A DNA stretch of 64,000 nt from Rhizobiales bacterium Y(2018). GTDB taxonomy: Bacteria; Pseudomonadota; Alphaproteobacteria; Rhizobiales; Aestuariivirgaceae. Below are positions 34,929 through 43,872 of the stretch, one piece after another (positions within the stretch are counted from its first letter, which is position 1; each line of letters begins with the position of its first letter). A model generated the notes under the pieces. The model made no database searches. It was given only the letters and a program-made list of their open reading frames with translations, and was not told where the DNA came from. Location: positions 186,001 to 250,000 of the forward strand of contig SCPD01000006.1 of NCBI GenBank assembly GCA_005502925.1, given 5' to 3'. A program made the translations under genes and the position numbers.

Positions 34929-35024
34929 GCGACCTGGCACCGCGAAGGCGAAACAGCTGGTCGGCGACAGGACAAGCGGGATGATCCATAAAAGGGGCAT
35001 AGATCCAAAGGACGGGAGGAAACG

Positions 35025-36140
35025 ATGAAGAAGATGAATCGCCGCACGACCCTGAGGCTCGGGGCCTCTGCCGCGTTAATCGCGCCGGCCATCATCGGGC
35101 GCGCACCGGTCGCTTCGGCGCAGGACGCGTTCAAGGACGAGAGCCTGATCGTCGTCTCCTGGTCGGGCAATCACGAGCTCAATTTCCGCGAGGCGGTGAT
35201 CAAGCCCTTCAACGAGAAATACGGCACCAAGGCCGAGACGGTCGGCGGCTGGGACCAGATGGTGGCGCAGATCGTCGCCGCGCCCGCCGACAATCCACCC
35301 TTCGATCTCACCATCGCGGATGAATATACGACCGCCGCCGGCCTTGCGGAAAAACTCTTCCTCGAAACCGACCGCAGCAAGATCAAGGGCCTCGACACCG
35401 TCTTCCCGTGGTTCGACGAATTGCGCGGCGACGCGAAGAAATTCGGCATTCCCTTCGGCGGCGGCTCCTTGTGGATGCTCACCGCCAAAAGCACGGGTTT
35501 CAAGCCCGACAGCTGGAAGACCTTCTGGGACGAGAAATTGCGCGGCAAGACGACGATGGATTCCGCCGCCTTCTATTGGGACCTCTGCATCCCTGCCATG
35601 CTCTCCGACAAGCTGCCGGGCATCGGCGAGGTGTTCCAGAAGCCCGCCGACATGGAGCCGCTTTTCCTTGAGCTCGAGAAGCTCAAGATGGCCAAATGGT
35701 ACAAGGACGGCGCCGAACTCTCCAATCTGATGCTGCAGGACGAGGCGCAGGTGGCGATGATGTATTCCTCTGACGCCTATGGCTTCATGAAAGATCATGG
35801 CGGCGATTTCGACGCGGCGATCCCCAATGAAGGCACCGCCTCCTACACCAACTGGTTCATGAAGGTGCGCGGCACGAAACACGGCGATCTCGCCGATCTG
35901 TTCATGAGCTATCTGCTCGAGAAGGAGACGCAGCAGGCCTTCCTCAATGTGGCGACCGACTTCATGGCGCGCTCCGATCTGGAAGCGCCGGCGCATTGGC
36001 CGAATTATCCCAAGTCGAATGACGACATGAAGCGCATGTTCAATCTGTTCAGCCTCGATGGTTGGACGGTCTTCGGGCCCAACTGGGACGTGCTCGATGC
36101 GCGCATGAAGGAGACGATCACCCGCACGACGCAAGGGTGA
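35025..36140 (+). CDS. extracellular solute-binding protein, family 1, with Tat-type signal
   Basis: 371 aa. The N-terminus MKKMNRRTTLRLGASAALIA has a twin-arginine (NRRTTLRLG) export signal; the mature protein begins around QDAFKDESLIVVSWSGN. The pattern resembles polyamine/iron-type binding proteins (VVSWSGNHELNFREAVIKPF, DLTIADEYTTAAGLAEK, FWDEKLRGKTTM). GGGAGGA is 6 nt upstream of the ATG. No permease or ATPase gene follows, so it is an orphan receptor that may share another importer or serve sensing. Confidence 0.87.
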   Translation: MKKMNRRTTLRLGASAALIAPAIIGRAPVASAQDAFKDESLIVVSWSGNHELNFREAVIKPFNEKYGTKAETVGGWDQMVAQIVAAPADNPPFDLTIADEYTTAAGLAEKLFLETDRSKIKGLDTVFPWFDELRGDAKKFGIPFGGGSLWMLTAKSTGFKPDSWKTFWDEKLRGKTTMDSAAFYWDLCIPAMLSDKLPGIGEVFQKPADMEPLFLELEKLKMAKWYKDGAELSNLMLQDEAQVAMMYSSDAYGFMKDHGGDFDAAIPNEGTASYTNWFMKVRGTKHGDLADLFMSYLLEKETQQAFLNVATDFMARSDLEAPAHWPNYPKSNDDMKRMFNLFSLDGWTVFGPNWDVLDARMKETITRTTQG

Positions 36141-36193
36141 TGCCGCGGCGGAGGCTGTTGTCTTCGGGATCTGGCTGCGTTTTTATGTAGCCA

Positions 36194-37003
36194 TCATCTA
36201 TCAGCGTTCTTCTGCGCATATTCGAGGAGCGGCATCATCAGGGCGAAGAGTTCGGCCTGCGATGAGAGATTGCATTTGCCGTAGAGCTGCTTGCGGAAGA
36301 CCTTCACCGTCTGCGGGCTGATATCGAGATGGAGACCGATCGAAGGCGATGAATGGCCCTGCAGGATGAGCAGGGCCACCTCCGCCTGGCGCCGGCTCAA
36401 GGTGACATTGTGCAGCGCGCGCATCGCGGCGATGAGGCTGTCGGTGATCGATTGCGCCGGTGTCTTCGTCGGTAGTGGTGTCTCTTGCGCCGCCGCCCAA
36501 TGTGCCATGAGCAGAGCCATGATCACGCTCTCATAGCGGCGCAGATTTTCTTCCGCTTTCTGGGTGAAGAGCTGATCGGATGAGACGTCCTTGCCCATCG
36601 AGATGGTGAGTGTGGCATTGTCGCCGACGGTGAGGATCACCGAGATCTCATCGGTGATGCCGATCTTGCCGTAATACCATTTGTAATAGCGGCTGCGGCG
36701 GAACTGGTCGGGCGCCACATCGAGCAGGCGGTAAAGGCCGGCGGCGCCGCGATTGAGATGATAGTGGTAGATCGGGTCGAGCAGATAGGCGGCCGGCAGA
36801 TATTGCTCGTCGAGATAGCTGAATACATCCGGCCCATGGATCTCGCGGTAGAGCACCGACGGCGTGGTGGTGCCCTGAAAGGCGATGACGATCACATTGT
36901 CATAGGCGATGCACTGCCTGAGAAAATGCGTCACGGCCGGGTAGAAGCCGGGCTTGCCGATGGCGCCGATCGCGGTGCTCAGGCTGTCGAGGTCGGAGTC
37001 CAT
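36194..37003 (-). CDS. LuxR-family transcriptional regulator
   Basis: 269 aa. C-terminal LuxR HTH (~205-262) with TLSRRQAEVALLILQGHSSP and ISPQTVKVFRKQLYGKCNLS. The N-terminal ~180 residues form a ligand-binding or GAF/autoinducer-like domain (FQGTTTPSVLYREIHGPD, YYKWYYGKIGITDEIS) without a receiver Asp, so it responds to a small molecule rather than phosphorylation. Divergently placed to the dimethylformamidase-like gene, with GGGGTAT palindromes between them, the standard layout for a local activator. Confidence 0.88.
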   Translation of the reverse strand: MDSDLDSLSTAIGAIGKPGFYPAVTHFLRQCIAYDNVIVIAFQGTTTPSVLYREIHGPDVFSYLDEQYLPAAYLLDPIYHYHLNRGAAGLYRLLDVAPDQFRRSRYYKWYYGKIGITDEISVILTVGDNATLTISMGKDVSSDQLFTQKAEENLRRYESVIMALLMAHWAAAQETPLPTKTPAQSITDSLIAAMRALHNVTLSRRQAEVALLILQGHSSPSIGLHLDISPQTVKVFRKQLYGKCNLSSQAELFALMMPLLEYAQKNADR

Positions 37004-37021
37004 ATATAAAGCCCGATATTC

Positions 37022-37046
37022 ATACCCCGATGGGGGTATATACCCC
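37022..37046. promoter_or_regulatory. overlapping GGGGTAT palindromes (LuxR operator candidate)
   Basis: ATACCCC-GATG-GGGGTAT (37022-37039 region) overlaps the perfect palindrome GGGGTATATACCCC (37033-37046). A third half-site GGGGTAT occurs at 37085-37091. They lie between the LuxR-type regulator (start 37003) and the dimethylformamidase-like gene, so this is the probable binding region of that regulator. Confidence 0.6.
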
Positions 37047-37158
37047 TCATTTTGGTCATATGTAAGGTGAAATCAAGATAGAGAGGGGTATGGGAAAAGA
37101 CGGAAAACCGTCTGCCCGGGAGACCTCTCCATCCCGCCTGAATATCGAGGACGGAGAA

Positions 37159-39195
37159 ATGAAGCGTGACGTGGACCACGGCGCCATGGCCGTGGTCGGC
37201 TATACGACGCCCTGGGCTGTCCAAGCCGGAAATGATGTCGAGCTGCATCTTTCCTGCGGCCGTCCGGTCACGCGCGTTTCCGTTCGCCGGCTGGACGTTC
37301 CGGATCCGGAACGAATGGGCTGGCCCGTCGAAAGCCTCGATGCGCCGCGCCGGCGTGCCTTCGAACAGGGCTCGTATCTGCGGATTGCGGCGTCCGAACT
37401 CACCAAGGCGTCCGCTATCACCAGGATTTCCTTCGAGCTTTATCTCACCCGCAATGACGGCGAGCGTTGCATCGCTGCCTGTGATGCCTTCGAGCTGCGG
37501 CTGAAGGACGGGGTGGTTTCGCTCCTGCAGGCAGAGCGGATACTGATCGATTCGGCTCCGATACCATCCTTCGTCTGGTTGAGCATCGGCCTCGAACAGG
37601 AAGCGCAAGGCCTTTCGCTTTCCATCCATGGCCATGATCTCCTGGCGCCCTTCGAGTTCCGCCACCATGTGGCCGACGCCGTCTGGCGAGCCCCTACGAC
37701 CGAGCTTCGCTTCGGCAGCAGCGACAAGGATGGTGAAAAGACGCTCAACGCGAAATTCGCGAGGCTGACACTCGCGACCCAAAACGGTCCCGTAGCCTGG
37801 AGCTTCCCGACTCTCCTGCCGGACGGCCCGATCCTGTCGCAAAACGGGCTCGCGCTCGACGCGGTCAATCTGCCGGCCTTCTGCATGACGTCGCCGCGCT
37901 GGGACGGATCGAGCTTCGAGCCGCGCCTGGTTCCGTCACATTATGATGCCGTCCATTGCCATGATGACGACATGGCGCCGCTCGCCTGGCCGGCCTCCTG
38001 TCGTCTGCGCGTGCCCGCGGACGCAGCGCCCGGCATCTATGCCTTCGACGCCGACCATGACGGCGGCAGCGAAGAGATCGTGTTCTTCGTCACCTCCTCG
38101 GTGAAACGGGCGCCACTCCTCTTCCTGGTGCCGACCGCCACCTATCTCGCTTATGCCGACGAATATCTGCCGAAGCATCTCTATGACTGGAAATGCGAGG
38201 ATCGCGCGCATGTCTTCGCCGTCGCCAATAATCTGAAATCGCTCTACGACTATCACGGCGATCTGTCCGGCGTGTCGATCTCGTCCTGGCGCAAACCCAA
38301 GACGACTTTGCGCAGCGACTATCTCTATCCGCTGTGCGGCGCGCCGCATAATCTGCCCGTCGATCTGCATCTCCTGCGCTTCTGCCACGCCAACGGCATC
38401 GCATATGATCTGATCACCGATCACGATCTCGACCGGGAGGGCGGCGCTGCACTCGCTGCTTATCGCGCCGTCGTCACCGGCAGCCATCCTGAATACATGT
38501 CGGTCGGGATGGAAGGCGCCTTGCGGCTTTTCGCGGCCGACGGCGGCTCCATCGCCTATCTCGGCGGCAATGGTTTTGCCGGCACCGTCGCTTTTCGTGA
38601 CGATCTGCTCGAGCTGCGCCGCGGGCCCACCGAAGCGGGACGCACCTGGGACGGAAGGCTCGCCGAGCAGTCCCTGGCGCTCACCAACGAGCCCGGCGGC
38701 TATTTACGCTCGCGCGGGCGCGGCGAATTCTCGCTCATCGGCGGGGCGATCTCGCTGATGGGCTTCGACGGCGCCAGGCCCTTCACCCGCACGCCCGAAA
38801 GCTTCGGTGAAAAATGCGCCTGGCTGTTCGATGGTATCGCGAAGGACATTTTCGGCGATCATGGACTCGTGCTCGGCGGTGCGGCGGGCTACGAAGTCGA
38901 CGCGACCGCTCCCACGCTCGGCACCGCGCCCGACACGATCGTCGTGGCCAAAGCGACGGGATTCCCCGAGAGCTTCGTCCACGATCCGACGCGCTGGTAT
39001 GAAGGCGGCGAGGCTCAGATGCAGACCCGCCGTGTCGCCGAAATGACCTTGCGCTTTCTCACCAAAGGCGGCCTCATCTTTTCGGCGAGCTCGGTCGCCT
39101 GGTGCGGCGCGCTGCCCGAACCCGGCCATATGAACGATGTCGGCCGCATCACGCTCAATCTCTTGCACTCCCTTTCGCAACCAAAACCGGAATAA
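37159..39195 (+). CDS. N,N-dimethylformamidase large (beta) subunit-like protein
   Basis: 678 aa from ATG 37159 (GAGG 8 nt upstream); an in-frame ATG at 37090 would add 23 residues unlike the domain and overlaps a GGGGTAT half-site. Core motifs are VGYTTPWAVQAGNDVELHLS (N-terminal), a concanavalin-like middle, and the C-terminal domain with FLVPTATYLAYADEY, YDLITDHDL, VVTGSHPEYMS and IAYLGGNGF. In the known enzyme two Tyr and a Glu bind iron; TYLAY and SHPEY supply credible counterparts (inference). It hydrolyses amide C-N bonds. No small alpha-subunit gene is adjacent. Upstream of a NitT/TauT-type importer, 20 nt apart. Confidence 0.85.
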   Translation: MKRDVDHGAMAVVGYTTPWAVQAGNDVELHLSCGRPVTRVSVRRLDVPDPERMGWPVESLDAPRRRAFEQGSYLRIAASELTKASAITRISFELYLTRNDGERCIAACDAFELRLKDGVVSLLQAERILIDSAPIPSFVWLSIGLEQEAQGLSLSIHGHDLLAPFEFRHHVADAVWRAPTTELRFGSSDKDGEKTLNAKFARLTLATQNGPVAWSFPTLLPDGPILSQNGLALDAVNLPAFCMTSPRWDGSSFEPRLVPSHYDAVHCHDDDMAPLAWPASCRLRVPADAAPGIYAFDADHDGGSEEIVFFVTSSVKRAPLLFLVPTATYLAYADEYLPKHLYDWKCEDRAHVFAVANNLKSLYDYHGDLSGVSISSWRKPKTTLRSDYLYPLCGAPHNLPVDLHLLRFCHANGIAYDLITDHDLDREGGAALAAYRAVVTGSHPEYMSVGMEGALRLFAADGGSIAYLGGNGFAGTVAFRDDLLELRRGPTEAGRTWDGRLAEQSLALTNEPGGYLRSRGRGEFSLIGGAISLMGFDGARPFTRTPESFGEKCAWLFDGIAKDIFGDHGLVLGGAAGYEVDATAPTLGTAPDTIVVAKATGFPESFVHDPTRWYEGGEAQMQTRRVAEMTLRFLTKGGLIFSASSVAWCGALPEPGHMNDVGRITLNLLHSLSQPKPE

Positions 39196-39214
39196 CAACA
39201 GAGGAGATCCCGGA

Positions 39215-40177
39215 ATGCTGAAGAAACTAGCCCTGGCGGCCGCGCTGATGGCGGCGTCGTTCACCACCGTGGTGGCGGAGCCGGTCAAGCTCGGCCTGCA
39301 GCCCTGGCTCGGCTATGGCCCGCTCTGGGTCGCCGAGCAGAAAGGCTTCTTCGCCAAACATGGCGTCGAGGTGGAGCTCACCACTTTCAACTGGGACCAG
39401 GATATGACCGCGGCACTCGCCAGCGGCAATCTCCATGTCATCGCCGCCGCCACCAACGGCCTCATCACCAATTTCAACCAGGGCGTCGATCAGAAGGGCT
39501 TCCTGGTGATGGATCTGTCCTTCGAGGCGGACGCCGTCGTCGCCGGCTCGGCGATCGCCACCATCCCCGAGCTCAAGGGCAAGAAGGTCGCCTTCGAGGC
39601 CGGCACCACCAGCGATCTCCTGATCAATTACGCGCTGAAGGAGAACGGCCTCACGATCGCCGATATCGAGCATGTGCCGATGGGCGCCTCGGAAGCGGGC
39701 CTCGCTCTGATCTCCGGCCGCGTCGATGCCGCCGTCACCTATGAGCCCTATGTCTCGACCGCGCTGGCGCAGGACAAGAGCTACAAGGTGATCTTCACCT
39801 CGGCCAAGAAGCCGGGCCTCATCTCCGACATGCTGACCGCCAACTCGACCTGGATCAAGGAGCATTCGAAAGAGGTGCAGGGCATGATCCGCGCCTGGGA
39901 CGAGGCGATCAACTTCATCCGCGCCAACCCCAAGGAAGGTGGTGAGATCATCGCCAAGGCGGTCGGCAGCCCGATGGCGGAGTTCGAACCGGCCTTCAAG
40001 GGCGTGCGCTTCTACAATGTCGCCGAGAACATGGATTTCCTCAAAGGTGACTTCCAGGCAACGATCCAGGAGATCGGGGAGATCATGAAAGCGACCAACC
40101 CGAAGGAGATCACCAAGGTCCCGACGGCGGACGAGCTCCTGATGCTCGACGACCTCAAGGCCGTTGCGGCCAAGTAA
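39215..40177 (+). CDS. NitT/TauT-type ABC transporter substrate-binding protein
   Basis: 320 aa from ATG 39215, GAGGAG 8 nt upstream. Signal peptide MLKKLALAAALMAASFTTVVA. The mature sequence KLGLQPWLGYGPLWVAEQKG with FFAKHGVEVEL is the standard start of taurine/nitrate/sulfonate/aliphatic-amine receptors (NMT1/SsuA-like). Hinge motifs FEAGTTSDLLINYALKENG and GRVDAAVTYEPYVSTA follow. The ligand is probably a small nitrogen compound, given the amidase-like gene upstream. Confidence 0.92.
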   Translation: MLKKLALAAALMAASFTTVVAEPVKLGLQPWLGYGPLWVAEQKGFFAKHGVEVELTTFNWDQDMTAALASGNLHVIAAATNGLITNFNQGVDQKGFLVMDLSFEADAVVAGSAIATIPELKGKKVAFEAGTTSDLLINYALKENGLTIADIEHVPMGASEAGLALISGRVDAAVTYEPYVSTALAQDKSYKVIFTSAKKPGLISDMLTANSTWIKEHSKEVQGMIRAWDEAINFIRANPKEGGEIIAKAVGSPMAEFEPAFKGVRFYNVAENMDFLKGDFQATIQEIGEIMKATNPKEITKVPTADELLMLDDLKAVAAK

Positions 40178-40238
40178 TCCCCGATATCGTCGCGGGGCCT
40201 GGTTCAGGTCCCGCGACCAACATGTGATGGAAAGCGAT

Positions 40239-41054
40239 ATGTCCCAGAACCCGCGTCAAGGCATCGGGCGGCTGTTCCGCCTCCGGCAGGAAATCCCGGC
40301 GAGCATCTTCTCCGCCGCCGGTTTCGTCGTGCCCGTCGCCCTGCTTTTCCTGTGGTGGCTGATCACCAGCCTGGGGCTCGTGAAGCCGCTGTTCCTGCCA
40401 AGCCCCGGCGCGGTGCTGGAAGAAGGCTGGCGCCAGCTCAGCGAAGGCATTCTCGTCTCGGACGCCTCCGTCAGCATTTATCGCATTCTCATCGGCTGGC
40501 TCGCCGCCACGATCGTCGCCGTGCCGGTCGGCATTCTCATGGGCAATTTCCGCATCATCGAAGGGGCGCTCGAGCCCTTGATCTCGACGGTGCGCTACAT
40601 GCCGGTGGTGGCGCTCATCCCGCTCTCCATCCTGTGGGCGGGCATCGGCGACATGCAGAAGGTGCTCATCCTGTTCCTCGGCACGTTCTTCCAGCAGTCC
40701 TTGATGATCATGGACAATGTGAAGAACATCGACCGCAATCTCATCCGCGCCGGCCAGACGCTGGGCTTCAGCAATTTCGAGATCCTCTACCGCATCATCC
40801 TGCCGGCCGCTCTGCCCGGCATCTGGGACACGTTCCGCATCACCATCGGCTGGACGTGGACCTATCTCGTGGTCGCCGAGCTCGTTGCCGCCAGCGAAGG
40901 CCTGGGACGCCGCATCATGGACGCGCAGCGTTATCTCGCCACCGACACGATCCTGTTCGGCACCTTGTTCATCGGCCTCATGGGTCTCCTCACCGACTAT
41001 CTCTTCAAGAAGTCCGGCCGGGCGCTGTTCCGCTGGAACAATCAGTCAAGATGA
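40239..41054 (+). CDS. NitT/TauT-type ABC transporter permease
   Basis: 271 aa from ATG 40239 (GGAAAG 5 nt upstream); ATG 40227 is possible. Six membrane spans, the first AAGFVVPVALLFLWWLITSL. The cytoplasmic coupling loop is IRAGQTLGFSNFEILYRIIL. Its TGA overlaps the ATPase ATG (ATGA at 41051). Forms a homodimeric channel with the receptor encoded at 39215. Confidence 0.9.
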   Translation: MSQNPRQGIGRLFRLRQEIPASIFSAAGFVVPVALLFLWWLITSLGLVKPLFLPSPGAVLEEGWRQLSEGILVSDASVSIYRILIGWLAATIVAVPVGILMGNFRIIEGALEPLISTVRYMPVVALIPLSILWAGIGDMQKVLILFLGTFFQQSLMIMDNVKNIDRNLIRAGQTLGFSNFEILYRIILPAALPGIWDTFRITIGWTWTYLVVAELVAASEGLGRRIMDAQRYLATDTILFGTLFIGLMGLLTDYLFKKSGRALFRWNNQSR

Positions 41055-41851
41055 GCACGGAATTGAAAACCAAAGTCGCCATAGACGGTGTCGGCAAAGT
41101 CTTCCAGGTCGACGGCTCACCCGTCACCGCCATCGAGCGCGTCGATCTCGACATCAGGGAGAACGAATTCGTCTCCATCGTCGGCACCTCGGGCTGCGGA
41201 AAATCGACGCTCCTCAATATCGTCGGCGGGCTCGACGAGCCGACCTCGGGCGAGATCCGCATCGACGGCGCCAGGGTCACCGGGCCCGGCCGCAATCGCG
41301 GCTTCGTCTTCCAGTCCTACAGCCTGTTCGAATGGATGACGGTCAAGGGCAATATCCGCTTCGCGCTCGAAAAGAGCACGCTCGGCAAGGCCGAAAAGGA
41401 AGAGCTGGTCAGACATTTCATCCAGGCGGTCGGGCTTTCCGGCTTCGAGAACGCCTATCCGCAGCAGCTCTCGGGCGGCATGCGCCAGCGCGTCGCCATC
41501 GCCCGCGCCCTCGTCTACAAGCCCTCCATCCTTCTGATGGACGAGCCCTTCGGCGCGCTCGACGCGCAGACGCGCGGCATGATGCAGGAACTGCTGCTCA
41601 AGGTCTGGGAAGACCACAAGGTCACGGTGCTGTTCGTCACCCATGATGTCGATGAGGCGATCTTCCTCGCCGACCGCGTCATCGTGCTGGCGAGCCGGCC
41701 CGGCAAGGTGAAGAAGGACCTCACCATCAAGCTGCCGCGGCCGCGTTCCTTCGAGCTCGTTACCGATCCGCAATTCACCGTCTACAAGCGCGAGATCCTC
41801 ACCGATATCCGCGAGGAGACGCTGAAGGTCATGGCGCTCGATCGCAAATAA
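41051..41851 (+). CDS. NitT/TauT-type ABC transporter ATP-binding protein
   Basis: 266 aa. Walker A GTSGCGKST near residue 45, signature LSGGM (LSGGMRQRVAIARA), Walker B ILLMDEPFGALD, H-loop FVTHDVDEA. Members of this subfamily (SsuB/TauB) use LSGGM and the sequence DEPFGALDAQTR seen here. Translationally coupled to the permease. 15 nt before the HisD-like gene. Confidence 0.93.
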   Translation: MSTELKTKVAIDGVGKVFQVDGSPVTAIERVDLDIRENEFVSIVGTSGCGKSTLLNIVGGLDEPTSGEIRIDGARVTGPGRNRGFVFQSYSLFEWMTVKGNIRFALEKSTLGKAEKEELVRHFIQAVGLSGFENAYPQQLSGGMRQRVAIARALVYKPSILLMDEPFGALDAQTRGMMQELLLKVWEDHKVTVLFVTHDVDEAIFLADRVIVLASRPGKVKKDLTIKLPRPRSFELVTDPQFTVYKREILTDIREETLKVMALDRK

Positions 41852-41866
41852 TCAAAGAGAGTATCG

Positions 41867-43186
41867 ATGTCCGAATTTCCGAAAGTCGCTCTGCACGACC
41901 TCGCCAAGCTGTCGCCGCTTGAGCGCCAGCAGCTGTTGTTGCGCATCGATGCCGATCTCGATCCGTTCCTCGAGGGTGTCAAGCCGATCATCGCGGCGGT
42001 GAAGCAGGAGGGCGATGCGGCGCTGGTGCGGTATGCCAAGATGTATGACCGCGCCGACATCGATGCGAACAGCATCGCCGTGACCGAAGCGGATTTCGAC
42101 GAAGCCTTCGCCGCGCTGGATCCCGACATGATCAAGACGCTCGATTACGCCGCCGGTAATATCCGCCGCTATCACGAGGCGCAGTTGCCGGGCGAAATGT
42201 GGATGAAGGAGATCCGTCCGGGCGTGCTCGTCGGCGAGCGCTTCACGCCGATCGACAGCGTCGCCGTCTATGCGCCGCGCGGCAAAGGCTCGTTCCCGTC
42301 GATGACCTTGATGACTGCCATTCCGGCGGTGGTGGCGGGGGTTCCGCTGCCGATCCTGCTCACGCCCGCAGGGCCCGACGGCAAAGTCGATGCGGCGACT
42401 TTGGTGGCGGCGAAACTCGCCGGCATCACCCGCGTCTATAAGGCCGGCGGCGCCGTCGCCGTGGCCGCGGCCGCCTTCGGCACAGAGACGGTGCCGCGCT
42501 GCTGCAAGTTCGAAGGGCCGGGGAGCCCCTGGGTGGTGGCGGCCAAGCGGCAGCTGCAGGGCATCATCGGCTCGCGCGTCGCGGCGGGCCCCAGCGAAGT
42601 GATCGTATTCGCCGATGAGACGGCCGATCCGCGTTTGGCGGCGCTCGATCTCCTGATCGAAGCCGAGCACGGGCCCGACAGCTCGGCCTTCCTCGTCACG
42701 CCGTCACGGGACGTGGCGGAGAAGGCGATGGCGGCCTTGCCGGAATTCTGGCGCCAGATGGGCGCGCAGCGCGTCGACTATGCCGGTACCGTGCTCGGGG
42801 GAACCCGCGGCGGCATCGCCCTCGCCGCATCGCTCGCCGAAGCCTACGACTTCATCAACGACTATGCGCCCGAGCATCTGCAGATTCTGTCCAAGGCGCC
42901 TTTCGAGCATCTGTCTCATATCCGGAATGCGTCCGAGATATTGCTGGGCGAATTTGCACCGGGCGCGATCGCCAATTACCTGATGGGGCCTAATGCGGTG
43001 CTGCCCACGGGCGGTGCTGCGCGCTTCAGCTCGCCTTTGGGCGTGCATGATTTCATGAAAAGCGCCTCGGTCGGCCATATCACGCAGAAGGGTTATCGCG
43101 AGATGGCCCCCCATACGCACCGCTTCGCGCGGTATGAGGGTTTCGATGCACATGCCAATGCGGTTTCTTCCCTGCGCGGGCAATAA
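41867..43186 (+). CDS. histidinol dehydrogenase-like NAD-dependent dehydrogenase
   Basis: 439 aa. The HisD fold is clear: AAGPSEVIVFAD, LIEAEHGPDSSA (Glu/His catalytic region; HisD normally has AEHDPxAQ), YAPEHLQI and GPNAVLPTGGAARFSSPLGV. The gene sits last in an importer/amidase operon, away from any other histidine gene, so it is more likely a catabolic paralogue oxidising an amino or sulfo alcohol in two steps, as HisD homologues such as HpsN do (family knowledge). AGAGAG is 8 nt upstream of the ATG. Not named hisD here for that reason. Confidence 0.85.
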   Translation: MSEFPKVALHDLAKLSPLERQQLLLRIDADLDPFLEGVKPIIAAVKQEGDAALVRYAKMYDRADIDANSIAVTEADFDEAFAALDPDMIKTLDYAAGNIRRYHEAQLPGEMWMKEIRPGVLVGERFTPIDSVAVYAPRGKGSFPSMTLMTAIPAVVAGVPLPILLTPAGPDGKVDAATLVAAKLAGITRVYKAGGAVAVAAAAFGTETVPRCCKFEGPGSPWVVAAKRQLQGIIGSRVAAGPSEVIVFADETADPRLAALDLLIEAEHGPDSSAFLVTPSRDVAEKAMAALPEFWRQMGAQRVDYAGTVLGGTRGGIALAASLAEAYDFINDYAPEHLQILSKAPFEHLSHIRNASEILLGEFAPGAIANYLMGPNAVLPTGGAARFSSPLGVHDFMKSASVGHITQKGYREMAPHTHRFARYEGFDAHANAVSSLRGQ

Positions 43187-43221
43187 GATCATCGTTGCGT
43201 CAATTCCCTAAAAAGGCTCAT

Positions 43222-43239
43222 ATGCACTTATGGGTGCAT
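43222..43239. other. short inverted repeat before the IalB gene
   Basis: ATGCAC (43222-43227) and GTGCAT (43234-43239) with a 6-nt spacer, in the 73-nt gap between the HisD-like and IalB genes. Too short to tell operator from terminator; the latter would be useful at the end of the operon. Confidence 0.35.
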
Positions 43240-43259
43240 TGAATCTGAAGGGGAATTCT

Positions 43260-43811
43260 ATGAGTCGGCTGGCGCGTTTCTTGACTGTGGCTGGAGTGGC
43301 GGCGGGTGTATTGGCGGCGAGCGCCTATGCTGTCACATCGCAGGAAACGGGCAATCAGGAGAACCAGCCCGCCCAGCAGAAGCAGACCCAGAACGCGCCG
43401 CCGCGCGAGGCCTGGGCAACCAATTGCACGTCGCCCGCCCGCGGTCAGCCGCAGGACTGCGTCATGGAGCAGCGCGCCATCGCCAGCGAGACGGGTCAGG
43501 CACTCGCCTTGATCACCATCCGCGTGCCGCAGGACACCAAGAAGCCGGTGACCATGATCCAGATACCTCTGGGCATGTTCCTGCCGGCCGGCCTGTCGAT
43601 CGATGTCGATGGTAATCAGTCACAGACCTATCCGTTTCAGACTTGCAATGCGAATGGCTGCTTCGTCGGCTTTCCGGTTCCCGATCCGACGATCCAGGCC
43701 ATGTTCAACGGCAACAAGCTCAACATCACATTTCAGAATCTGAACAAGAAGCCGGTCGTGCTGCCGATGTCGCTGGCCGGCTTCACGGGCGCCTATAATC
43801 GTATCAAATAG
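43260..43811 (+). CDS. invasion-associated locus B (IalB) family protein
   Basis: 183 aa from ATG 43260 (AAGGGG 7 nt upstream). Signal peptide FLTVAGVAAGVLAASAYA. The mature part has the IalB pattern: WATNCTS, PQDCVMEQR, ALITIRVPQDTKKPVTMIQI, QTYPFQTCNANGCFVGFPV and LPMSLAGFTGAYNRI, with four Cys for two disulphides. IalB was described in Bartonella, but the family is widespread in free-living Alphaproteobacteria, where its periplasmic role is unclear. Monocistronic. Confidence 0.9.
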   Translation: MSRLARFLTVAGVAAGVLAASAYAVTSQETGNQENQPAQQKQTQNAPPREAWATNCTSPARGQPQDCVMEQRAIASETGQALALITIRVPQDTKKPVTMIQIPLGMFLPAGLSIDVDGNQSQTYPFQTCNANGCFVGFPVPDPTIQAMFNGNKLNITFQNLNKKPVVLPMSLAGFTGAYNRIK

Positions 43812-43841
43812 GCAGGATTGGCCTGTGGTGTCGGTTGCGTT

Positions 43842-43870
43842 ATGCTTTTCCTCTTCATGAGGGAAAGCAT
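43842..43870 (+). other. hairpin covering the SD of the DUF488 gene
   Basis: ATGCTTTTCCTC (43842-43853) pairs with GAGGGAAAGCAT (43859-43870), one mismatch, 5-nt loop. The GAGGG in the right arm is the Shine-Dalgarno sequence for ATG 43873 (9 nt away), so folding would hide it. This is the arrangement of RNA thermometers and other translation switches. Confidence 0.6.
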
Positions 43871-43872
43871 CG

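Noticed and set aside
41867-43186. Histidine biosynthesis gene hisD
   Set aside because: No other his gene nearby; operon context and altered catalytic motif suggest a catabolic paralogue.
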